DNA of 11,319 nucleotides from positions 1 through 11,319 of the forward strand of contig NZ_CAKRLH010000044.1 of assembly GCF_934359325.1 (NCBI RefSeq). The letters run 5' to 3'. Each line of letters starts with the position of its first letter. Position 1 is the first letter of the stretch. The notes under the pieces are model-generated. The model did not search any database, was not told the DNA's origin, and saw only the letters and a program-made list of their open reading frames with translations. A program made the translations under genes and the position numbers. Shown one piece after another: positions 1 through 7,050 of this stretch. Origin of the DNA: an uncultured Porphyromonas sp. (GTDB taxonomy: Bacteria > Bacteroidota > Bacteroidia > Bacteroidales > Porphyromonadaceae).

Positions 1-6
1 AGATCT

Positions 7-1005
7 ATGCATACCATCGTAAGTGGCATACGTCCTACCGGAAACCTCCATGTGGGGAATTACTTCGGGGCTGTCATCAATTTTCTTAAGCTTCAGAGTG
101 AGGAGAAGTGCTACTTCTTCATTGCTGACTGGCACTCTCTCACGACGGCACCCCACCCCGAGGACATCATCGCCAATGACTATACCATCCTGGCGGAGTA
201 TCTCGCTTGCGGTCTCGATCCGGAGAAGTGCACCATCTACATGCAGAGCGACGTCCATCAGACGCTGGAGCTCTACCTCTACCTCAATATGCTCGCCTAT
301 ATGGGTGAGCTGGAGCGGACGACGACCTTTAAGGACAAGGTCCGCCTACAGCCGGATAATGTCAATGCCGGGCTCCTCACCTATCCGACGCTGATGGCGG
401 CTGACATCCTGCAGCACCGCGCCTGGGGCGTCCCGGTCGGCAAGGATCAGGAGCAGAATATGGAGATGGCGAGGATCTATGCCAAGAGATTCAATAGCAC
501 GTACGGGGTTGACTTCTTCCCTCTCCCCAAGTCCCTCGCAAGCAACGGGGAGAGTGCGGTGAAGATCCCCGGTCTCGATGGCTCCGGCAAGATGGGCAAG
601 AGTGAGGGGAATGCGCTCTACCTCCGCGATGACGAGAAGACGATCCGCAAGAAGGTGATGAAAGCGGTCACCGACGCAGGTCCTCAGGAGCCACACAGCG
701 AGATGCCGGAGGTGATTCGGAATCTCTTCACCTTCCTGGAGATCGTCTCCGACAAGGAGACCAATGACTTCTACCGCGCAGCGTGGGACGACTGCTCCAT
801 CCGCTACGGGGACCTGAAGAAGCAGATCGCCACCGACCTCAATGCCTTCATCGCCCCGATACGCGAGCGGATCGAGGAGTACAGCAGCGACCGCGCCTAC
901 CTCGAGAGGGTGGCGACCGCCGGTGCCGAGCGTGCCCGTGAGAGCGCCGAGGCGACCCTCAGAGAGATACGTAGCATCGTCGGCTTCCCTCCCTATAGAG
1001 GCTGA
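7..1005 (+). CDS. trpS: Tryptophanyl-tRNA synthetase (class Ic)
   Basis: Charges tRNA-Trp with tryptophan using ATP in the cytoplasm. The 332-aa length is normal for bacterial TrpRS. The HIGH-type signature appears as GNLHVGNY (residues 12-19) in the Rossmann fold, directly after the SGIRPTG motif. The second class I signature is KMGKS (195-199), with Gly in place of the more common Ser; I believe this variant is usual in this bacterial group. The region between carries the DILQ and VGKDQ(E/Q)N motifs typical of the tryptophan and tRNA binding part. The ATG at position 7 is chosen because the conserved SGIRPTG block starts five residues later. Only six bases precede it in the window, so its promoter is not visible. 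It is followed by a 53-nt gap and then the DUF3127 gene on the same strand. The identification is secure. Confidence 0.97.
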   Translation: MHTIVSGIRPTGNLHVGNYFGAVINFLKLQSEEKCYFFIADWHSLTTAPHPEDIIANDYTILAEYLACGLDPEKCTIYMQSDVHQTLELYLYLNMLAYMGELERTTTFKDKVRLQPDNVNAGLLTYPTLMAADILQHRAWGVPVGKDQEQNMEMARIYAKRFNSTYGVDFFPLPKSLASNGESAVKIPGLDGSGKMGKSEGNALYLRDDEKTIRKKVMKAVTDAGPQEPHSEMPEVIRNLFTFLEIVSDKETNDFYRAAWDDCSIRYGDLKKQIATDLNAFIAPIRERIEEYSSDRAYLERVATAGAERARESAEATLREIRSIVGFPPYRG

Positions 1006-1018
1006 GCCGCCACAGAGA

Positions 1019-1058
1019 TACGATAATAACTACACAAACCTTATAATATCAAGAGAAA
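1019..1058 (+). promoter_or_regulatory. AT-rich start region before the DUF3127 gene
   Basis: This is a pocket of AT-rich sequence in GC-rich surroundings, containing TATAAT at 1042-1047 and an A-rich stretch (agagaaaatg) directly at the start codon. A-rich, Shine-Dalgarno-free starts are known for Bacteroidota. I cannot find a clear Bacteroidota-type TAnnTTTG box or its TTTG partner, so whether this is a promoter or only a translation-start region is undecided. Confidence 0.25.
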
Positions 1059-1535
1059 ATGAACGAAGGACAACTGACAGGTACCATCATCAAGATCCTA
1101 GAACCACGCACGGGAACGAGCAAGAACACAGGCAAGGACTTCTTCGTCCAGGAGTACGTCGTAGAGACGCAGGAGGAGTACCCCACGAAGGTCCACTTCT
1201 CCGTCTTCGGAGAGGACAGGGTGAAGGGCTATAACCTGCAGCAGGGAGATACTATCCAGGTCTTCTTCTATGTCAATAGCCGTGAGTACAACGAGCGGTG
1301 GTACACCGACATCCGCGTCCGCAATATCGTCAAGATCGACCCGAGCCAGATGGCCGGCACGCAGATGGGGACTCCCTACGGACAGCCCATGGGCAACTAT
1401 GGTCCCCAGCCACAGGCTCCGCAGGGTATGCCTGGCTACGGTCAGCAGCCACAGCAGCCTTATGGCCCCCAGCAGTCCTACGGTCCGCAGCAGAGTAACG
1501 GCGGCAACGGCGGCGTGGACGACCTGCCCTTCTGA
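1059..1535 (+). CDS. DUF3127 OB-fold protein with SSB-like acidic C-terminal tip
   Basis: A 158-aa protein in two parts. Residues 1-93 match the DUF3127 family as I know it: a beta-rich, OB-like domain with the landmarks VVETQEEYP (34-42), VHFSVFG (45-51), LQQGD (60-64) and SREYNERWYTD (74-84). Residues 94-152 form a low-complexity linker rich in Gln, Pro, Gly and Tyr, with repeated YGPQQ and YGQQP units. The chain ends in VDDLPF (153-158), which closely resembles the acidic tip of single-stranded DNA-binding proteins (DDDIPF in E. coli) that recruits partner proteins. The architecture therefore copies SSB, and a role in single-strand DNA or RNA binding is a reasonable inference, but no function is established that I know of. 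Automatic pipelines may call it ssb; the OB part is DUF3127 rather than canonical SSB. A 287-nt gap follows. Confidence 0.85.
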   Translation: MNEGQLTGTIIKILEPRTGTSKNTGKDFFVQEYVVETQEEYPTKVHFSVFGEDRVKGYNLQQGDTIQVFFYVNSREYNERWYTDIRVRNIVKIDPSQMAGTQMGTPYGQPMGNYGPQPQAPQGMPGYGQQPQQPYGPQQSYGPQQSNGGNGGVDDLPF

Positions 1536-1822
1536 TCCGTCAGACCTGACCGGTCGCCTGTGAGCGGTCGGGAGCCCACTCCGGGGATCGGGGTGAGCGG
1601 CGGAGGGAGCTCCTTTGGGAAAAGTGGCTCTCCACCGCTTCGGTTTTATCCTGAGGCGCATCCAGTGCGCAATAGGGAGACAGGTGAGATCGGGTCTCGC
1701 CTCTGTCGGCTCTCATGATGTGGCCGAGAGAGAGTAGAGAGATGCCGCACGAGAGAGGAAGATTGTCGCACAAGCTCCCCGATGGAGGGGAGGAGAAAAC
1801 GTGAGATGTAACAGAACTAAGC
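1536..1822. other. Non-coding gap with several small hairpins (possible leader)
   Basis: No convincing gene lies here. The + strand contains several short inverted repeats: GTGG/CCAC (1624-1635), ACCG/CGGT (1634-1644, followed by TTTT), GCGCA/TGCGC (1656-1670), a six-pair stem at 1684-1700 including one G-T pair, and a longer stem at 1701-1732 (CTCT-g-TCGGC with GCCGA-g-AGAG, loop 12 nt). A GA-rich tract runs from about 1726 to 1763. The ACCG/CGGT hairpin with its short T run could be a weak terminator for the DUF3127 gene. The later hairpins could belong to the 5' leader of the eight-gene unit starting at 1823. A 29-codon frame (1715-1804) exists, but nothing else supports it. I recognise no known riboswitch and no clear promoter. 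Confidence 0.3.
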
Positions 1823-3814
1823 ATGGGATATAAAGAGGTAATGACCCTCAGACAGGAGGGGGATCTGGCGAGTGCCGTGGAGCTGGCTCGACAGGACTAT
1901 AAGGAGTCACCCAATCAGTGGTCCTCATCGGCACTCTTCTGGGTGCTGAAGGACGTCGCCACAGGTGCGATAGAGGCGAAGGACATCAGCACCGCAGCAG
2001 ACATGGTGGCAGAGATGGAGACGCTGGTCGAGGGGATGGGCGCCACCGCACCGATGGCGGAGGAGTCTCTCGTCTCGCTACGACAGAGCGTGGTACCGCA
2101 CTTCGGTGAGCTGAGCGACCTGCTGACCGGCTATCAGAGAGAGAAGAACCCCTACCACAGGAGGGATCAAGTGCGCCAGGCCTTCGACAAAGTACTCGGC
2201 TGGCACAACTCTCCAGGAGGGCTCCACAAGGCTCTCCACCCGAGGGTGGCGCAGGTGGTGAGCGACTTCTTCGACTACCGTAATAAGTACATTACCCTCG
2301 ATGAGGTGCGCCAGGCACTCGGTATCTACCTCAGCCTCGACATAGAAAAGCCCTCGGCACTCAACTCCAAGATCCTCGACCAGCTGCTCCGGGTGAAGGG
2401 GCTCTTCCGGGAGCACTTCGACTTCACCACCTTCCTCACCAAGTGGGATCCCGCCAAGTCACTCCGGTCTGAGGACTGGCAGAGGAGCACAGGCAAGGGA
2501 CGCAAGGACCGGGGGCAGGAGAGCTCCTCCCTCGTGGATCGCGCCCTCAGTACCTCTATCGAGGAGCTGATCGACCGACGGGAGAGTCCCGTGCCGGAGA
2601 TGATCTATGAGCTCTTCACCGGACTGCAGAGCCTCTATCCCGATGACCGCCTCGTCAAGCTGACGCAGGCGAGACTCCACCTGCTGGAGGGGGAGCGGGA
2701 GACCGCTCTCGAGGAGTACCTCCGGGTGCTGCTGATCTACTCCGAGCCCCGCATATGGGGCGAGCTCGCCTCCCTCCTCGGTGACGATCCCGAGCTGGAG
2801 GCTGCCGCTCTCGCCAAGACGCTGAAGGAGGAGACGGACGACTACGCCCCCTACCTCCTCACCATCCGGCTCCACTACGCTAAGCTGCTGATCGACCGGG
2901 GTGCGTACGCAAAGGCTCTCCGCGAGCTGCGCATCATCGCTCAGATCGCCGGAGAGAGGGGACGGGAGCTGCCTATGAGCTTCGACAAGATGATGGAGCT
3001 GATACCCGAGGAGACTGTGGAGGATAAGGACAATAAGGCACACTACATCCTCGATGCCAAGCCGGCTGAGGCCTACGTCTACCACTCTCTCGCCGCCACG
3101 CCGATGATCGTCATGGACGTGATCGCCCTGAGACTCAAGCAGCCGATGCGTCAGGTGGTGCCGATGCTGAAGCTGAGCAGCCCGGAGGGGCGGGTCCTGC
3201 TGACCAATCCCACGGAGATGGGACTGCCGGAGGGAGATCTGAGAGGGAAGCTCTTCGATGTCAAGTTTATCGAGCCGGAGGGCAGTCACGCCGTGGTGGT
3301 CCATATGGAGCCCTCGGAGGCGGATCCCCGTGAGCTCTTCCCGCTCCGGGTCGCCTACATCACCGGATACAGTCAGGGGATGCACTCCTTCCATCTCGTA
3401 GACACGGAGAGCAAGCACCACTACCTGCCGGGGGACGAGGAGGACTTCATGATCGGGGACTTCGTCAGCTTCATCCTCCTCTACGACACCGTCCGCAAGC
3501 CTTCGCCCAAGCGTCCGGCACAGCAGCGGGCTCTTCTGATCGCTCCCGCCCGGGTCGATCCGATGGAGGCGCTTGCCTCCTTCCCCCTCGTCCCCGCCAC
3601 GGTGATCGCCACCGAGGACGCCCGCGTGACGATAGAGACCGACGAGGGGGTCACCGGCACCTTCTCTCAGATTCTCTCCCCGATCGAGCTGACGGAGGGA
3701 GAGCGCTGCACGCTCCGAGGATTTGTCTTCCGCAAGAGGGATCGCTTCACTGGAGAGCAACGCTCCTACTTCGTCACACTATCCGTAGAACCACTGCCGA
3801 CGGATCAGCTCTGA
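1823..3814 (+). CDS. Unknown protein: helical repeats plus beta-rich OB/cold-shock-like tail
   Basis: A 663-aa protein I do not recognise by name. No signal peptide or membrane segment is visible, so it is probably cytoplasmic. Residues 1-210 are mainly helical and open with a TPR-like pair (EGDLASAVELARQ, then a tryptophan-containing helix). Residues 211-237 are a polar, basic linker. Residues 240-380 are again helical and TPR-like (for example LHLLEGERETALEEY and GAYAKALREL). From about residue 410 the chain becomes beta-rich. Residues 507-575 look like an OB or cold-shock fold: AYITGYSQGMHSFHL, then HHYLPGDEEDFMIGDFVSF. Residues 588-657 look like a second small barrel. This suggests a scaffold with a nucleic-acid-binding tail, but that is inference. 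It starts the tightly packed unit and ends 6 nt before the DedA gene. A second ATG at 1841 is a possible start. Confidence 0.85.
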   Translation: MGYKEVMTLRQEGDLASAVELARQDYKESPNQWSSSALFWVLKDVATGAIEAKDISTAADMVAEMETLVEGMGATAPMAEESLVSLRQSVVPHFGELSDLLTGYQREKNPYHRRDQVRQAFDKVLGWHNSPGGLHKALHPRVAQVVSDFFDYRNKYITLDEVRQALGIYLSLDIEKPSALNSKILDQLLRVKGLFREHFDFTTFLTKWDPAKSLRSEDWQRSTGKGRKDRGQESSSLVDRALSTSIEELIDRRESPVPEMIYELFTGLQSLYPDDRLVKLTQARLHLLEGERETALEEYLRVLLIYSEPRIWGELASLLGDDPELEAAALAKTLKEETDDYAPYLLTIRLHYAKLLIDRGAYAKALRELRIIAQIAGERGRELPMSFDKMMELIPEETVEDKDNKAHYILDAKPAEAYVYHSLAATPMIVMDVIALRLKQPMRQVVPMLKLSSPEGRVLLTNPTEMGLPEGDLRGKLFDVKFIEPEGSHAVVVHMEPSEADPRELFPLRVAYITGYSQGMHSFHLVDTESKHHYLPGDEEDFMIGDFVSFILLYDTVRKPSPKRPAQQRALLIAPARVDPMEALASFPLVPATVIATEDARVTIETDEGVTGTFSQILSPIELTEGERCTLRGFVFRKRDRFTGEQRSYFVTLSVEPLPTDQL

Positions 3815-3820
3815 TCGACT

Positions 3821-4489
3821 ATGGAGAGCATCCCCTTCATCGCCTGGTGTCTCGAGCATCTCAATTACTTCACCATCACACTGCTGATGGCGATAGAGAG
3901 CTCATTTATCCCCTTCCCGAGTGAGATCGTGATACCACCGGCGGCCTACCTCGCCGCAAGCACGGGGGAGATGAGTGTGGTGGGGATACTCTTCTTCGGT
4001 ACGCTCGGAGCGCTGCTCGGTGCGACGGTCAATTACTTCCTAGCCCGCTGGCTGGGACGCCCCGTAGTCTATGCCTTTGCCGGGAGTCGGGTGGGCGCCT
4101 TCTTCCTCCTGAGCGAGGAGGGGGTGCGCCATGCGGAGGAGTACTTCGTCCGGCACGGTAAGGTGGCGACCTTTACCGGTCGGCTGATCCCGGGCATACG
4201 GCAGCTGATATCTCTCCCGGCGGGTCTGGCAAAGATGCCACTGGGACCCTTTTACCTCTATACCGCTCTCGCCGCAGGGCTGTGGAATGCCATACTGATC
4301 GCCATCGGGTGGTACCTGGAGAGCATCGTGCCGATGGATCAGCTCAGCCCCATGGTCTCGCGCTACAGTACGGAGATCGGGCGGATCATCATCGCTATCG
4401 TGGTGATCGTCCTCGGCGTGATGATGTACCGGGCACACCGGCGGAAGCCTCTCGAGGAGAGTCTCGGGGATCAGGATAAGAAGCAGTGA
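3821..4489 (+). CDS. DedA family (VTT domain) membrane protein, possible undecaprenyl-phosphate translocase
   Basis: A 222-aa polytopic inner-membrane protein of the DedA/SNARE-associated family. The re-entrant-loop motif is seen as E26-SSFIPFPSE35, matching the family pattern ExxxxPxPGE. The second conserved block is FTGRLIPGIRQ (118-128), with R121 and R127 six residues apart, the spacing of the two essential arginines in E. coli DedA proteins. Later membrane spans lie around 144-168 and 187-203, and the tail is charged and cytoplasmic (204-222). Some DedA proteins (UptA of Bacillus subtilis) flip undecaprenyl phosphate back to the inner leaflet; others are tied to membrane potential or drug tolerance. 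Here it lies 6 nt after the 663-aa gene and 6 nt before ftsW, in front of murG and murC, which makes carrier-lipid recycling an attractive role. The family is certain; the substrate is inferred. Confidence 0.93.
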   Translation: MESIPFIAWCLEHLNYFTITLLMAIESSFIPFPSEIVIPPAAYLAASTGEMSVVGILFFGTLGALLGATVNYFLARWLGRPVVYAFAGSRVGAFFLLSEEGVRHAEEYFVRHGKVATFTGRLIPGIRQLISLPAGLAKMPLGPFYLYTALAAGLWNAILIAIGWYLESIVPMDQLSPMVSRYSTEIGRIIIAIVVIVLGVMMYRAHRRKPLEESLGDQDKKQ

Positions 4490-4495
4490 CCGAGG

Positions 4496-5902
4496 ATGAC
4501 GGACGACAGACTACATATGGTACCGCAGGACGAGGAGTCCACTGCCACTAGAGGAGTTCACTGGGCGCGATGGGATCGGCTGTCTAATCTCTTTGTGGGG
4601 GACAAGGGGATCTGGATCGTCACGATCGCTCTGATGCTGATCAGTATCATCGTCGTCTTCTCCGCCGTGAGCCAGGAGGCGTTTCGGGCGGAGAATAGCG
4701 GGCAGAACTTCTTCGGTCAGATCCTCAAGCACCTGATCCTGGTCGTCTGCGCCTTTGGGATCATCGTCCTCGGGTCGCACGTGCCGAGCCGATACTACCT
4801 CCGCTGCTCGACGATCGCCTTCGTCTTCTCCCTCATCCTGCTGATGCTGGTCCCCTTCATCGGCATAGAGATCAATGGGGGTAAGCGGTGGCTCAAGATC
4901 TTCTTCCTCACCTTCCAGCCGTCGGAGCTGACGCGCCTGACGCTGATCAACTTTACCGCCAGCCTGCTCCGCGGGAGTGATGAGCAGCACTCCTCGCTGC
5001 GGGTCTTCTGGACCATCATCATCGCCACCGGGATCACCTGCCTGCTGATATTTATGGAGAATATCTCGACCGCCGTCTTCCTCGCCCTGATCGTCTATCT
5101 GATGATGTGGGTCGGGGGAGCGCACAGGAAGAGTATGCGCTGGCTCACGCTGGGAGGACTGGGGGCTGTCACTCTGGTGATCCTCGTGGTACTGCTGGCT
5201 CCGAAGGGATCGGTGATCGATATCGGGCGAACCTCCACTGGATACAGCCGCCTGACGGGATTCTTCGAGAAGATCGGGAGACCGATCAACGAGGAGACCT
5301 ACGACGATATCATGGGCAACGACTACCAGGTGGTGGCGGCTCAGAAGGCTATCGCCAATAGCAATGTGATCGGCAAGGGTCCGGGGCAGAGCGAGCTGCG
5401 GCAGTTCCTCCCCCAGGCCTTCTCCGACTATGTCTACAACGTCGTGGTGGAGGAGTACGGCATCATCGGCTCAGCCGGTCTGCTGATCCTTTACCTCGTC
5501 TTCTTCTTCCGCTGCGGTATGCTGGCCAAGCACTCCCGAAGCATGTACCGGACGCTGGTGCTGATGGGTGTGGGGATCCTCGTGACGACGCAGGCGATGA
5601 TGAATATGGCGGTGGCGGCAAACCTACTGCCGGTGACGGGACAGACGCTCCCATTCATCTCTAAGGGAGGCTCCTCCTACATCATCACGGCGATCTACTT
5701 CGCCATCGTGCAGAGCATCGCCCACGACATCAATAAGAAGCGCCTCTATCAGGACGCCATTGTCTCGGGTAACGCCGCCCGGGTGGTCGACCTGGAGGAG
5801 GTGCCGGAGATGGAGGAGGAGATACAGCTCACAGACCAGCTCACCAAGCAACAGAAGGAAGCCCTCCGGCAGGAGGCCTCCGACGGATCCACTCATCTAT
5901 AG
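4496..5902 (+). CDS. ftsW: FtsW, septal peptidoglycan polymerase (SEDS family)
   Basis: Glycosyltransferase of the SEDS family that polymerises lipid II into glycan strands at the division site, in the inner membrane with a class B penicillin-binding protein partner. Family landmarks are all present: GGKRWL (128-133), FQPSEL (140-145), the catalytic loop QAFSDYVYNVVVEEYG (307-322) with D311 as the likely catalytic aspartate followed by E319/E320, and PVTGQTLPFISKGGSS (379-394). The first membrane span starts near residue 38, after a soluble N-terminus of about 36 residues. The last span is followed by a cytoplasmic tail (411-468) rich in Glu and Gln. The loop motif and the neighbours murG, murC and ftsQ favour FtsW over RodA. 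At 468 aa it is somewhat long because of the two tails. The start is 6 nt after the DedA stop; M8 is an alternative. It ends 11 nt before murG. Confidence 0.95.
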   Translation: MTDDRLHMVPQDEESTATRGVHWARWDRLSNLFVGDKGIWIVTIALMLISIIVVFSAVSQEAFRAENSGQNFFGQILKHLILVVCAFGIIVLGSHVPSRYYLRCSTIAFVFSLILLMLVPFIGIEINGGKRWLKIFFLTFQPSELTRLTLINFTASLLRGSDEQHSSLRVFWTIIIATGITCLLIFMENISTAVFLALIVYLMMWVGGAHRKSMRWLTLGGLGAVTLVILVVLLAPKGSVIDIGRTSTGYSRLTGFFEKIGRPINEETYDDIMGNDYQVVAAQKAIANSNVIGKGPGQSELRQFLPQAFSDYVYNVVVEEYGIIGSAGLLILYLVFFFRCGMLAKHSRSMYRTLVLMGVGILVTTQAMMNMAVAANLLPVTGQTLPFISKGGSSYIITAIYFAIVQSIAHDINKKRLYQDAIVSGNAARVVDLEEVPEMEEEIQLTDQLTKQQKEALRQEASDGSTHL

Positions 5903-5913
5903 ACAGACTCCTC

Positions 5914-7050
5914 ATGGATAACGAAAAAGCAACTACAGAATTGTACCGGGTCATCATCAGCGGGGGTGGCACCGGCGGACATATTTTCCCGGCGCTCTCC
6001 ATCGCAGATGAGATCCGGAGACGCTTTCCCAAGTGCGACATCCAGTTTGTCGGCGCTGAGGGTCGTGCAGAGGCGAAGCGGGTGCCGGCAGCGGGCTATC
6101 CGATCCACCTCCTGCCGGTGCGCGGACTCTCTAGCGGTGGAGGGCTCAAGCGCCTATTCTCGATCATCCCCTTCACCACCCAACTCTACAAGAGCACGAA
6201 GCAGGCTCAGGACTTCGTCCATCACTTCGATCCTCAGGTCGTCGTCGGGGTGGGCGGATATGCCAGTGCGCCGACGCTGATCGCCGCTAACCACTTCGGT
6301 ATCCCGGTGGTGGTGCAGGAGCAAAACTCCTACGCCGGTAAGGCCAATAAGCTGGTGGCAAAGAAGGCGAAGTGTGTCTGCACCGCCTATCCCCATATGC
6401 GGCGCTTCTTCCCCGACACTCCGGAGATCGTCCTCACGGGCAATCCGATACGCCACAGCCTGATGGAGATTGAGCGGAAGAGTCGGGCGGCGTATGCCAC
6501 CTTTGACCTCGTCCCGGAAAAGAAGACCCTCCTGATCCTCGGGGGCAGCCTCGGAGCCGGATCCATCAATAAGAGTATCCTGGAGTCGCTCTCTCAGCTC
6601 GCCTATCGGGAGGATCTGCAGGTAATCTGGCAGTGCGGGCAGAGCCACTACGCCGCACTGGAGAGTCAGGTGCGGGACTTCGACTCAGTCCATCTGATGC
6701 CCTTCATCAGCGAGATGGACCACGCCTACTCTATCGCCGACCTGGTGATCTCACGTGCCGGCGCCGGCACCCTCTCCGAGCTGACCGCTCTCGGTCTCCC
6801 GATGATCCTCGTTCCCTCCCCCAACGTCGCCGAGGATCACCAGACACACAATGCTCAATCGCTCGTCGATCGGGGAGCGGCACTCCTCGTACCGGACGCC
6901 AAGGCACTGACCGACCTCGTACCGACGGCACTCGATCTGCTGAGCCATCCGGAGCAGTGCGAGCGGATGGCAGCAGCGGCCAAGGAGCTGGGACTACCCG
7001 ATGCCACACAACGTATTGTCGATGAGATCCAGCGCTATGCCAGACCGTAA
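5914..7050 (+). CDS. murG: MurG, UDP-GlcNAc transferase making lipid II
   Basis: Transfers GlcNAc from UDP-GlcNAc to lipid I (undecaprenyl-PP-MurNAc-pentapeptide) on the inner face of the membrane, producing lipid II. The 378-aa GT-B protein shows the N-terminal glycine-rich loop GGGTGGHIFPA (17-27), the acceptor-side VVGVGGYASAP (110-120), QEQNSYAGKANK (135-146), LTGNPIR (174-180), the C-terminal-domain loop LILGGSLGA (207-215), and the donor-binding block SRAGAGTLSEL (280-290), where E289 matches the conserved glutamate that holds the UDP ribose. Membrane association is expected through a hydrophobic patch rather than a spanning helix. The gene starts 11 nt after ftsW and its end overlaps the start of murC, so the two are probably translationally coupled. 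All key motifs are intact. Confidence 0.97.
   Translation: MDNEKATTELYRVIISGGGTGGHIFPALSIADEIRRRFPKCDIQFVGAEGRAEAKRVPAAGYPIHLLPVRGLSSGGGLKRLFSIIPFTTQLYKSTKQAQDFVHHFDPQVVVGVGGYASAPTLIAANHFGIPVVVQEQNSYAGKANKLVAKKAKCVCTAYPHMRRFFPDTPEIVLTGNPIRHSLMEIERKSRAAYATFDLVPEKKTLLILGGSLGAGSINKSILESLSQLAYREDLQVIWQCGQSHYAALESQVRDFDSVHLMPFISEMDHAYSIADLVISRAGAGTLSELTALGLPMILVPSPNVAEDHQTHNAQSLVDRGAALLVPDAKALTDLVPTALDLLSHPEQCERMAAAAKELGLPDATQRIVDEIQRYARP

Noticed and set aside
1634..1648. Terminator after the DUF3127 gene
   Set aside because: The ACCG/CGGT stem has four pairs and only four Ts follow; much weaker than the clear terminator at 10857-10898.
1715..1804. 29-codon frame as a leader peptide before the 663-aa gene
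   Set aside because: Two adjacent ATGs and a stop 18 nt before the next start are suggestive, but there is no run of a single regulatory amino acid and no start signal, so it is not listed as a gene.
2459..3760. 433-codon open frame on the - strand inside the 663-aa gene
   Set aside because: It is an antisense shadow caused by GC-rich codon bias; its product is rich in Arg, Leu, Glu and Gly without any domain, while the + strand frame has coherent helical and beta patterns.
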